From: an uncultured Gammaproteobacteria bacterium
Lineage (GTDB): Bacteria > Pseudomonadota > Gammaproteobacteria > Pseudomonadales > Pseudohongiellaceae
Reading direction: 5' to 3'
DNA length: 35,439 nt
Assembly: GCA_913060495.1 (NCBI GenBank)
Contig: CAJXRP010000012.1
Coordinates: 68,092 to 103,530 of the forward strand
Shown: one piece after another, positions 18,346 to 26,631 of the stretch
Layout of the letters: each line of letters opens with the position of its first letter
Numbering within the stretch: the stretch's first letter is position 1
Program-made: the position numbers and the translations under genes
Notes under the pieces: generated by a model
The model's input: only the letters and a program-made list of their open reading frames with translations
What the model was told of the DNA's origin: nothing
Databases searched by the model: none

Positions 18346-18437
18346 TTCCGATGGCGCGTCAGCTGCAATGGATGTGACGCTCCTATCGGAAAATGCTGGA
18401 AGTAATACCTTGGCGTCATTGCTATGATAGCGCTATC
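18346..18437. promoter_or_regulatory. Inverted repeats in the SDR-Nudix divergent region
   Basis: A nested inverted repeat has outer arms TTCCGAT (18346-18352) and ATCGGAA (18385-18391) and inner arms GCGTCA (18356-18361) and TGACGC (18375-18380). A separate perfect 12-bp palindrome, GATAGCGCTATC, lies at 18426-18437, 57 bases before the Nudix start. The palindrome is a plausible operator for a dimeric repressor controlling one or both genes. No such regulator gene is in the window. Confidence 0.4.
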
Positions 18438-18494
18438 GGTTAGTTTGCGTGGACTAGCCTTTTTCTCTACAAAGCAAGGTAATAAATAAGGGCT

Positions 18495-19076
18495 ATGACA
18501 GATATCAAACCGGTACCAGCAGCAACCGTGGTAGTTATTCGAGAGACGTCTAATAAGACTGATCTTGAGGTGTTGCTGCTGCGCCGCAATAGCAAGCTGG
18601 TGTTCCACGGAGGTCACTGGGTATTCCCCGGAGGGCGCGTCGACGCAGCGGATTTTGCGGTAGACGAGCAAGGTTTGGAGTATCAAGCCGCAATGCGAGC
18701 GGCGGTGAGGGAAACGAAAGAGGAGGCTGGTATCGACCTCGATATCGATCAGCTGATTCACACGGCCCACTGGACTACGCCGCCTAAGCTGCCTAGGCGT
18801 TTCTGTACCTGGTTCTTCCTCTGTCCGCTTAAAATGCCGGTTTCGGTAATGGTGGATAACGATGAAATATTAGAGCATCGCTGGATTACGCCGCGGGAAG
18901 CTCTTGCCGATGCGGCGGCTGAGAATTGGGTTTTGCCGCGGCCAACCATGGTGACACTGCAGGACATTGAGATGCATCGCAACCTCGATGATCTGCTAAA
19001 AGATGCAAATCAACGGGATATCCGTGTGTTCCCTGAAGATTCGAGCTATTACCGCCCTCTAGAAATGGGCTGCTAG
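18495..19076 (+). CDS. Nudix hydrolase
   Basis: A 193-residue protein with a Nudix fold, hydrolysing a nucleoside diphosphate linked to another moiety. The Nudix signature ends in RETKEEAGI (72-80), with the metal-binding glutamates at 73, 76 and 77. Its first glycine pair is in FPGGRVD (44-50). The loop between the two halves is longer than the standard box, as in NUDT19-like enzymes, some of which act on coenzyme A derivatives; this likeness is by eye. The ATG at 18495 follows AAGGG closely. It is divergent from the SDR gene. Confidence 0.87.
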   Translation: MTDIKPVPAATVVVIRETSNKTDLEVLLLRRNSKLVFHGGHWVFPGGRVDAADFAVDEQGLEYQAAMRAAVRETKEEAGIDLDIDQLIHTAHWTTPPKLPRRFCTWFFLCPLKMPVSVMVDNDEILEHRWITPREALADAAAENWVLPRPTMVTLQDIEMHRNLDDLLKDANQRDIRVFPEDSSYYRPLEMGC

Positions 19077-19417
19077 CCCCTCCCCCGTAAATCCAAATTA
19101 ATCTCTCTGTTTTGGGCAATATCTCGCCCAAAATCGGGCATTTCACTGCAGCATTCGGTCAATCCTCAGGCTAGCTGATTTTGCTGGTCCTTTGTCTGGA
19201 TTCCCGCCTATAAGCCCTTGCAATCTCGGGCGGGTTAATGGGATAGTTAAGCCGTACGACTGAAACAATCTGTCAGTGCTCGCGGTCAGTAAAACTGTGG
19301 CTTTTAGCCTTTTCCCCGCGTCAAATATCAGTGACCGAGTCGCTTTCGGACGTCGCCCAGCGAGGAGCAATAAGTACAAGATTAGTCTTCCTATTCACCG
19401 AAGCAAGAAGAGCCTCT
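19077..19417. other. Leader region upstream of the MoxR-type locus
   Basis: A 341-base gap between the Nudix gene and the DUF4175-type gene. Perfect arms TTTTGGGC (19110-19117) and GCCCAAAA (19126-19133) form one hairpin; its GCCC can pair instead with GGGC at 19136-19139. Further on, CCCGCC (19203-19208) pairs with GGCGGG (19229-19234). A weak promoter candidate is TTGCAA (19219-19224) with GATAGT (19242-19247), spaced by 17. The promoter of the eight-gene locus should lie in this stretch. An open frame on the minus strand here has no ribosome site. Confidence 0.4.
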
Positions 19418-22400
19418 ATGTCGTCTCCCACATTCGATAGTCTTCGAGAAACCCTGAAGAATCTTCGTCGTCGCCGCAGCAACCTGTTCATTTTGAAGCA
19501 GGTGAGCTATTTCGTTATCGCTTTTTTCGTATTAATTCTGTCGCTCAGTGCGGCGACCCTCTGGCTAGAGCCCGGTAAGACCGGTACCACAGTTCTATTT
19601 GCCGTGTCAGTGCTGAGCATAGGTTTGTTAGTCGGGCGCTTGATTCAGGTGTTGGGGAGGCAGACTACAGATGATCGTAAGCTTGCTCATTATGTAGAAG
19701 ATCATATTCCGGATTTAGAACAGCGGCTGCTAACCTCCTTGGAATTCACCGAAGAAGATTTAGCGAATGGTAAGCGTGGTGTATCCCAGCAATTTATTCA
19801 GCAGCTCTGGTTAGATGCCCAAGAACATGTGCAGATTCAACAGGAACAGGTAGACACGGTCGCGCCAGCTAGAACTTCCTACCTTTCCCTCGCATCGGCA
19901 GCCGGCGTTGCGGCAGTCGTGATGGCTCTTTTTCTTAGCTCAGATGTACTGTTCAATGCTGCCAGTCGCCTAGCATGGCCATTTGCCATCAGTGAACCGG
20001 TGATTGTTGTTGAGGTACTGCCAGATATTGAAATTAGTGTTGAGCCCGGCGATCTAGAAATGCAGCGCGGCGATAGCGTGACGATTATCGCCCGCGTGAC
20101 GAATGCAATACCCGGTACCATCAACCTGCGCCTGCAAGATGACAATGTAAATTGGCGCGACGCTACTATGAATCGCGACGGCAGCGGAAGTGACAGCGCA
20201 ACTTATAGCTACTTCATCCCTTCGCTTTCGGAAGACACTACTTACTATGTCACCTTCGATGAGCGTGGCGAGCAGAGTTCGGCGCAATACCAGATAGATC
20301 TGTTTGATCTGCCGCAGATCGAGCGCATCGATTTAGCCATGGACTATCCCGACTACACTGAAATTGAAGACATCACAGAGGAAGACAGTGGCGACTTGGT
20401 TGTGCCGGAAGGGACTGAGGTTGAACTGTTAGTAACCTTTAATAAGAATATCGCCACAGCAGTTGTAGAGTTCGACGAGAGCTACAGCGCGGATGAAGAT
20501 GAGGTCAATCCACTTCCACCCTATGAAGACATAAGTCTGGTCATGGAAGGCAATATAGGGCGCGCGAAGTTTACTGTGAACCAAGATGGTGTTTATCGGA
20601 TATCCGCGACTGATTTTTCCGACTTGCAGAGTAAGAATCCACTCGATTATTTCATTCGTTCCATCGAAGACACGCCACCTGAGTTGGCACTAAAGAGGCC
20701 GGGTCAAGATCAGGAGGTTATGCCTCTCGAGGAAGTAGTGCTGGAGATCGATGCTAGCGATGACTATGGTCTGAGTAAATTCACCCTGAACTACAGTGTG
20801 GTTGGCGCTGATGAGGTAGAGGTTGATTTTCTACCGGAACAGAATCTTCGTGAAGTGTCCGGTGACGAGCTTATTTATTTAGAAGACCTTGATGTAGAGC
20901 CGGGGGACTTCGTGAGTTATTTTCTTACGCTGGCTGACAACAACGGCCTTGAGGGTCCTGCTGAGGTCATATCCGATATTTATTTTCTGCAGGTTATCCC
21001 TACCGATCAAGAATTTCGTCGATCCGGTGGTGGTGGCGGTGGTCAAGGTGCCGGCGGCGGGCAAGGTGATGGAGCCGACAGCAGTGCTCTGGTGCAGATC
21101 CAAAAAGACATTATCGCGGCGACGTGGAAGTTAAAGAACAGGCAGACAAAGGTGTCGCCAGAAGAATTCGCATCCGACGCTGAAATCATTTCTGAGTCTC
21201 AACTCGAGGCCACGGAACGGACGCGTCGTTCTATAGACCGTCTAGCGGAGCGTCTCAGTTTCTCCGATGCGAGTTACGATGCTGCCGTAGAGAATCTTTC
21301 ACTCGCTATAGATCAGATGAATCTCGCGGCTGACGAATTAGGTAAGGAGCAGATCACCAGCGCCCTGCAACCGGAACAACTCGCACTGCAATACGTTTTA
21401 AAGGCAGAGGCGAATATCAACCGCACTAATATCTCCATGCAGCAAGGTGGCGGTGGTGGTGGCGGTGGCGCGGCTCAACAGGAGCGTGAAGATCTGCGCG
21501 AGCTGTTCGAGATGGAAATGGGGCAGCTTGAGAACCGTTACGAAACGCCGAATAGTGCAGGTGGCGGTGGCGGCTCCCAGCAGCAAACCGAAGAGGCTAA
21601 TAAGCTCGAAGAATTGGCGCGCAGGCAAGAAGGTCTAACGCGCGCGCAGCGCAATCTAGCGAGACGTGAAGAACAAATGACTGAGGAGCAGAAGCGCCGC
21701 GAATTAGAGCGTCTAATGCGTCAACAGGAACAGCTCAGCCGTGAGGTTGAGCAGCTAGCGCAGCAGTTGAATCGCGGCCAACAGAACTCATCCTCGCAGC
21801 AGCAGAATCAGCAGGCGTCCTCTCAATCACAGTCGCAATCTCAATCCAGCAGCGCGTCACCTTCATCTGGTAGCTCTAGTGGCGGACAACAAGGTGAGCA
21901 ACAACAACCGCAGACAGCCTTAGAGCGCGCGGCACAGCAAATGCAGGAAGCCTCTCAGAGTGAGACCGCAGCGATTGCTGCGGCTAGGTCACAGAAGGCG
22001 CTTGAAAATCTCCGTGAGCAACAGCGTGAACTAAGTCAGCAGTCAGAGCGCTCGGTGAATCAGCTGGCGCAGAACCTTGGGCAACGGGGACAGCAACTGT
22101 TGCAACAACAGCGAGACTTGCAGGAAAGTCTGCAGGAAACTACGCGGCAGCAAGGTCTTGGACAGACGCGACAATCGGTTCGTGATGATGCGGATCTGCA
22201 AGAGCTCATTGAGGCGCAGCAACAGCAGCAGAGAGACTTAAAAGAAATCGAGGACATGCTAAGGGCAATCATTGCCCGCGGTGACAACGAAGATCAACGT
22301 TTGATGTCTCAGGCGCAGGCAGCAAGCCGTGAGCTTCGACCGATTCGAGAAGAGATGCAGACAAGCAATCGTGTCTTACGCAACGGCATGGTTAATCTGT

Positions 22401-23218
22401 CAGTAGATATAGAGCAAGAGCTCGAGGGTTCAATCGAAGATTTTGTGCAAAGCTTAGCGGCTTTGAATCCTTCCAGTGGCGACTCTGCATCAGATCAGGT
22501 GCAACAGGCGGCAAGCGATGCGGCTCAGTTGCGTCAACAGGTAGAAGACCTGGAGCAGCAGGCCTTAGCGTTCAATGAGGCGGGACAGCAGCCAGGTGGC
22601 GATGCGCCATCGCTACGAGAGATGCGCGAGCAGTTAGAGCAGACGCAGCAACTGGCACAGCAGCTTACGCAGCAATTGCAGGATCAGGCGCGTGCTGGCG
22701 GTAATCAGCCAGGCCAGAGAGGGCAGTTGGGGCAGCAGCGAGGCCAACAAGGCCAACAAGGACAGCAAGGCCAGCAGGGTCAACAAGGCCAACAAGGTCA
22801 ACAAGGCCAGCAGGGTCAACAAGGCCAGCAGGGTCAACAAGGCCAGCAAGGACAAGGAAGTGGGCAGCAACAAGCCGCAGGAGGCGGTGGTGGCAATAGT
22901 GAGCAGCAACCAGGTACGGGTGGACGTGTAGGTGCGCAAGGTACGCCGAATAATATTGGCAACGCCAGATCGATTCGTCAGCAATTGACCCAGCAAGATA
23001 TCGAAGACTTTCTCAATCAACCAGAACTATTTAGACAACTACTTCAACCGATAACAGAACTCGAGGGAGCGCTGCGCGCGCAGGCAGAGCTGGATAATAT
23101 CAACAACAAACTGTACGCCACTGTTGATGAAGATATCCCCGATGAATACCGAGATCTGGTGGAAGAATACTATCGTGTATTGTCTGAGAACCAGGGATCA
23201 GCGAATACAGATCAGTAG
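19418..23218 (+). CDS. DUF4175-type large membrane protein with glutamine-rich coiled tail
   Basis: A 1266-residue inner-membrane protein. Membrane helices lie at ~29-49, 57-76 and 156-174. Between them HYVEDHIPDLEQRLLTSLEF (91-110) is characteristic of the DUF4175 type. Residues ~185-530 look like beta-rich periplasmic domains, followed by glycine runs (~535-550, ~675-685, ~713-720). The rest is Gln/Arg/Glu-rich predicted coiled coil with Ser/Gln low-complexity stretches, ending in a conserved-looking helical tail. Twelve exact Gly-Gln-Gln units occupy residues 1109-1144. ATG at 19418 is preferred; a GTG at 19331 would add 29 residues ahead of a natural N-terminus. It leads the MoxR locus, and the next gene starts two bases after its stop. 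A structural or scaffold role is inferred. Confidence 0.82.
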   Translation: MSSPTFDSLRETLKNLRRRRSNLFILKQVSYFVIAFFVLILSLSAATLWLEPGKTGTTVLFAVSVLSIGLLVGRLIQVLGRQTTDDRKLAHYVEDHIPDLEQRLLTSLEFTEEDLANGKRGVSQQFIQQLWLDAQEHVQIQQEQVDTVAPARTSYLSLASAAGVAAVVMALFLSSDVLFNAASRLAWPFAISEPVIVVEVLPDIEISVEPGDLEMQRGDSVTIIARVTNAIPGTINLRLQDDNVNWRDATMNRDGSGSDSATYSYFIPSLSEDTTYYVTFDERGEQSSAQYQIDLFDLPQIERIDLAMDYPDYTEIEDITEEDSGDLVVPEGTEVELLVTFNKNIATAVVEFDESYSADEDEVNPLPPYEDISLVMEGNIGRAKFTVNQDGVYRISATDFSDLQSKNPLDYFIRSIEDTPPELALKRPGQDQEVMPLEEVVLEIDASDDYGLSKFTLNYSVVGADEVEVDFLPEQNLREVSGDELIYLEDLDVEPGDFVSYFLTLADNNGLEGPAEVISDIYFLQVIPTDQEFRRSGGGGGGQGAGGGQGDGADSSALVQIQKDIIAATWKLKNRQTKVSPEEFASDAEIISESQLEATERTRRSIDRLAERLSFSDASYDAAVENLSLAIDQMNLAADELGKEQITSALQPEQLALQYVLKAEANINRTNISMQQGGGGGGGGAAQQEREDLRELFEMEMGQLENRYETPNSAGGGGGSQQQTEEANKLEELARRQEGLTRAQRNLARREEQMTEEQKRRELERLMRQQEQLSREVEQLAQQLNRGQQNSSSQQQNQQASSQSQSQSQSSSASPSSGSSSGGQQGEQQQPQTALERAAQQMQEASQSETAAIAAARSQKALENLREQQRELSQQSERSVNQLAQNLGQRGQQLLQQQRDLQESLQETTRQQGLGQTRQSVRDDADLQELIEAQQQQQRDLKEIEDMLRAIIARGDNEDQRLMSQAQAASRELRPIREEMQTSNRVLRNGMVNLSVDIEQELEGSIEDFVQSLAALNPSSGDSASDQVQQAASDAAQLRQQVEDLEQQALAFNEAGQQPGGDAPSLREMREQLEQTQQLAQQLTQQLQDQARAGGNQPGQRGQLGQQRGQQGQQGQQGQQGQQGQQGQQGQQGQQGQQGQQGQQGQGSGQQQAAGGGGGNSEQQPGTGGRVGAQGTPNNIGNARSIRQQLTQQDIEDFLNQPELFRQLLQPITELEGALRAQAELDNINNKLYATVDEDIPDEYRDLVEEYYRVLSENQGSANTDQ
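22742..22849 (+). repeat. 9-bp tandem repeat encoding twelve Gly-Gln-Gln units
   Basis: Twelve in-frame nine-base units, variants of GGCCAACAA, GGTCAACAA and GGCCAGCAG, run without interruption. From 22778 on, GGT-starting and GGC-starting units alternate, giving an 18-base higher-order period. That pattern points to recent expansion by slippage or unequal exchange. Copy number probably varies between strains without breaking the frame. Confidence 0.9.
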
Positions 23219-23220
23219 CA

Positions 23221-25524
23221 ATGCAATACTCACAACCTAACTTTTTAACAGCGCTCAACGACGGCACATTTACTTTTGCTTACGGCATTAGCCCGTGGCT
23301 ATTCGCTTTGTTGGTGGTGCTGATCACGATCGGTGTCTGGTTCACCTATCGTAAGACAACCAGGCAACTTAGCAGACCCTGGAAGGTATTCTTCATCGGC
23401 ATACGTTCTAGTGTGTTGGTGTTGTTGCTGTTTTGTCTGCTGAGACCGGTAGTGACTACGCTACAGGTTTCACCACAAGAAACTTATCTCGCCGTATTGA
23501 TTGATGATTCGCAGAGTATGGCCATAGCAGATCTCGCTGATGGGCAAACGCGGCAGGCAGCCGTTCAGGAGCAGCTGTATGATAGTGGGCTGCTCGATGA
23601 GCTGTCCGAATCTTTCCAGATCCGAGCTTTTCGTTTCGACAAAGAGACACAGCGAATAGCAGGCGTCGAAGAATTAAGCGAGGAAGGAACCGCGTCGTCC
23701 ATCGATCAGGCATTGAGTTATGTAGATGATCAGCTAAACGGATTGCCTTTAGGTGGCATAGTTTTAGTTAGCGACGGAGCAGATAATAGTGATGACGATC
23801 CTCTCGCCACCGCTCAAGATTTCGGAGCGAGAGAGATACCTATCTTTACCCTAGGTGTAGGGCAAGAAGATATTCCCCAAGACATCGGAATCGTCGATGT
23901 CAGCGCAGCCAAGACAGTCTTGGAAGGGTCTGTGTTCAACGTACAAGTCGCGTTAAATCATCAGGGTTATGAGGGGCAAGAAGTCGAGCTCTCCATAATG
24001 GATGGAGAAACTCAGGTAGTGTCGGATGTGGTGACTCTAGGTGCAGAGGGTGTGACTCGCCGTTTTGAGTTAGAGGTAACGCCGGAGCGTCCTGATCTGA
24101 TTGTCTATGATTTGAATGTCGAATTGCAGATTGGGGAAATAATCGAAAAGAATAACAGCTACAGTTTTCTGGTTGATAACACCGAAAAGGAAGCTCTCGA
24201 TATTCTGTATCTCGAAGGCCACCCACGCAACGAATACAAGTTCATTCGTCGTGCGGTATCGGGAGATAATTCACTCAGACTGGCAACCTACCTGCAAACA
24301 GGGCCAGAAAAATACTATCGTCAGGGTATCGAGTCGGCTACAGAGCTCAGTGGTGGTTTTCCTGAGAGTCGTGAAGAATTGTTTCAGTATGAAGCGCTGG
24401 TTCTAGGTGACATCGAATTCGATTTCTTCAATGCCGACCAACTGCAAATGATAGAAGATTTTGTTGCCGAACGTGGCGGCGGTTTTCTCATGAGTGGAAT
24501 GGTAGACGAAGAGTTTATTGGCACGCCAATCGCCGATATTCTCCCTGTTACTCTGGTAGAGGAGGGATTCTTGCCTAGTCATCTACGGGGTGGTATTCGT
24601 CGCGGGGATCATCCCACTGGCGAGCTGTTTTATCCGCGACTCACTCGCAACGGCGAGTTCTCTCCGTTACTCCGTTTATCCGCTGACGATTCAGAGAATC
24701 AAGCACTGTGGAGACAGTTGCCTGAATTACAGGGGGTGTATGTAACCGGACGCATCAAACCTGGTGCGGAAGTATTAATTGAGCATCCCTTATTGCAGTA
24801 CCAGAATCAGGCGCTACCCCTGCTTGCATCGCAGCGCTATGGCTCGGGTCGTAGCATGTCATTGACTACCGCAAGCACGTGGCGTTGGCAGATGATGATG
24901 CCCGCGGCAGATGAATCCCAAGAAACACTGTGGCGGCAGTTGCTGCGTTGGTTGGCTGTCTCGGCCCCAGAACGAATTACTATCGAATTCGACCGTGAGT
25001 TTTACAATGTAGGTGATGAGGTTAACGTAAGGGCGGTCGTGCTTAACGACGAGTATGAGCCTGACAACGATGCGACGCTGTGGATGCAAACTTCTAATCC
25101 CCTTGAAGAATTTCTTGATGCTCCAATGGAGTGGGATATCGAAGAAGACGGCGTCTATAGAGCGAATTTCATAGCTGAAGAGGAAGGTGTCTATAGCCTC
25201 CTAGTAGATGTGGCCAGCGCGGCTGGAGAGACCAGCGATTCTAGCGCGGAGAAGACGGCAGCCTTCGTAGTGACGCCATCACTGCGGGAATACACAAACG
25301 CCGAACTCGACAGCGGCCTTCTAGCTCGTATCGCCGAGGTTAGTGGCGGCAGTTATTTTAACTTATCGGTAGCGGGTGAACTGGCGAATACGATCGAATT
25401 TACGCCAAATGCCTATTCTCGTGAAGTGCAGATAGACCTTTGGGATCGCCCTTGGTTGTTAGCCCTATTAATTCTATTGCTCTGTGTGGATTGGGTAAGT
25501 AGACGAACGAAGGGTCTGTCGTAA
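23221..25524 (+). CDS. Membrane-anchored VWA protein with GATase-like domain
   Basis: A 767-residue protein. Two N-terminal helices (~25-43, ~58-76) and one near the C-terminus (~742-758) hold it in the inner membrane, with the bulk between them probably periplasmic. A von Willebrand A domain starts at ~88 with a complete metal-ion site, DDSQS (95-99), and a later SDGADN (~180). Residues ~325-450 resemble the class-I glutamine-amidotransferase-like domain common in these proteins (DILYLEGHP at ~327, GGGFLMSG at ~419); I see no catalytic cysteine. C-terminal beta domains follow. VWA proteins bind partners through a metal, and they are the usual clients of MoxR ATPases. The ATG lies two bases after the preceding stop. 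Confidence 0.85.
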   Translation: MQYSQPNFLTALNDGTFTFAYGISPWLFALLVVLITIGVWFTYRKTTRQLSRPWKVFFIGIRSSVLVLLLFCLLRPVVTTLQVSPQETYLAVLIDDSQSMAIADLADGQTRQAAVQEQLYDSGLLDELSESFQIRAFRFDKETQRIAGVEELSEEGTASSIDQALSYVDDQLNGLPLGGIVLVSDGADNSDDDPLATAQDFGAREIPIFTLGVGQEDIPQDIGIVDVSAAKTVLEGSVFNVQVALNHQGYEGQEVELSIMDGETQVVSDVVTLGAEGVTRRFELEVTPERPDLIVYDLNVELQIGEIIEKNNSYSFLVDNTEKEALDILYLEGHPRNEYKFIRRAVSGDNSLRLATYLQTGPEKYYRQGIESATELSGGFPESREELFQYEALVLGDIEFDFFNADQLQMIEDFVAERGGGFLMSGMVDEEFIGTPIADILPVTLVEEGFLPSHLRGGIRRGDHPTGELFYPRLTRNGEFSPLLRLSADDSENQALWRQLPELQGVYVTGRIKPGAEVLIEHPLLQYQNQALPLLASQRYGSGRSMSLTTASTWRWQMMMPAADESQETLWRQLLRWLAVSAPERITIEFDREFYNVGDEVNVRAVVLNDEYEPDNDATLWMQTSNPLEEFLDAPMEWDIEEDGVYRANFIAEEEGVYSLLVDVASAAGETSDSSAEKTAAFVVTPSLREYTNAELDSGLLARIAEVSGGSYFNLSVAGELANTIEFTPNAYSREVQIDLWDRPWLLALLILLLCVDWVSRRTKGLS

Positions 25525-25550
25525 CAAATGAGCTCAACATAGATAAACAT

Positions 25551-26627
25551 ATGAAGATTATGAATCGTTTAGTGAAAACTTTTGCAGCTGGTATGGCTGT
25601 TGTGCTCGCCGGTGCGGCCAGCGCACAGGGCGGTGCTAATTCGGGCGAGAACGATTTCTTTCTGGATAGGGCCGAGTCGACAAAGTACGCAGTGATTCTT
25701 GCAGGCCCGACCGTCGGTGATGAGAACCAATCAAAGTTTCGACAGTGGGCGTTTTCTCTGCACGATATTTTGGCTAGAGACTACGGCTATAACTCCGATA
25801 CGATCTCTCTGTTGTATGACCGCGGTGAAGTGGAAGGAGCTGGTAATCAGCGAATCGATGCCGCCTGCGACTTGGAGGGAATTCAAGCCGAACTCAACCG
25901 CCTGCAATCAGTAGTGAAGACAGGCGATCAGATAACAATTTATCTAATCGGCCATGGCAGTGGTACGGAAGAAGAATCTAAGTTCAATATCGTCGGTCCA
26001 GATATCACCGGCTTGCAATTTGCTGGCATGTTGGATGTCTTCGATCAACAAGACATGGTCATAGTTAACACAACTTCAGCGAGCTATGGTTTTTCAGCGC
26101 CTCTGTCTAGTGAGGGACGTGTTGTGGTTTCATCTACGCGATCTTCCTCAGAAAAATTTGATCCAGTTTTCTCGAACTATTTCATCGAGGCGCTAGATAA
26201 CCGCAATGGTGATAGAGACAAAAATAACCGAGTGTCTATCTTGGAGGCATTCAACTATGCCAAGAGCAGTGTTGAAGAGTTCTATGAGGAGCAGGGTAGA
26301 TTGTCCTCCGAACATGCAGGCCTTGATGACAATGGCGATTCACTGTTTAGTCTGAACCCTACTACGGCAGAAATTGACGGCAGGTTGGCAGAGATAGCGT
26401 ATATCGACAATTTGGTAGATGACACGGCGGGCCTGTCAGCGGAGGGGCTTCTATTGAAGAGTCGCATGCAGGATCTGGAGCGCTCGGTCTTCATACTAAG
26501 GGGGCGTAAGGTAGAATTCCTAGAAGAAGACTACTGGCAGCAGATGGAAGAGTTGCTCGTAGATTTGGCTAGAGCCACAGGACAATTTAATGAAGTCGTT
26601 AACCCGGGTGAATCAAGTGAACAATAA
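25551..26627 (+). CDS. Exported caspase-fold (C13-like) protein lacking the catalytic cysteine
   Basis: A 358-residue protein with a signal peptide (1-~26, ASAQ). The mature N-terminal half has the order of caspase-like peptidases: a first strand YAVILAGP (46-53), a region with TISLLYD, then YLIGHGSG (131-138) with the expected catalytic His135. The nucleophile strand reads MVIVNTTSASYGF (169-181), where legumain- and caspase-type enzymes have Cys. An EF-hand-like loop (Asp221, Asp223, Asn225, Ser229, Glu232) precedes a helix, LEAFNYAK. The C-terminus is a helical region. It is either an inactive scaffold or a serine variant. No strong ribosome site is seen; ATG at 25560 is an alternative start. 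The next gene begins five bases after its stop. Confidence 0.78.
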   Translation: MKIMNRLVKTFAAGMAVVLAGAASAQGGANSGENDFFLDRAESTKYAVILAGPTVGDENQSKFRQWAFSLHDILARDYGYNSDTISLLYDRGEVEGAGNQRIDAACDLEGIQAELNRLQSVVKTGDQITIYLIGHGSGTEEESKFNIVGPDITGLQFAGMLDVFDQQDMVIVNTTSASYGFSAPLSSEGRVVVSSTRSSSEKFDPVFSNYFIEALDNRNGDRDKNNRVSILEAFNYAKSSVEEFYEEQGRLSSEHAGLDDNGDSLFSLNPTTAEIDGRLAEIAYIDNLVDDTAGLSAEGLLLKSRMQDLERSVFILRGRKVEFLEEDYWQQMEELLVDLARATGQFNEVVNPGESSEQ

Positions 26628-26631
26628 ACCT

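Noticed and set aside
18312..18770. 152-codon minus-strand open frame over the SDR-Nudix gap
   Set aside because: It covers the start of the Nudix gene in antisense and has no ribosome site or signal of coding.
22634..23020. Leucine-rich minus-strand open frame resembling a membrane protein
   Set aside because: Its Leu-Ala-Leu repeats are the complement of the Gly-Gln-Gln minisatellite in the real gene.
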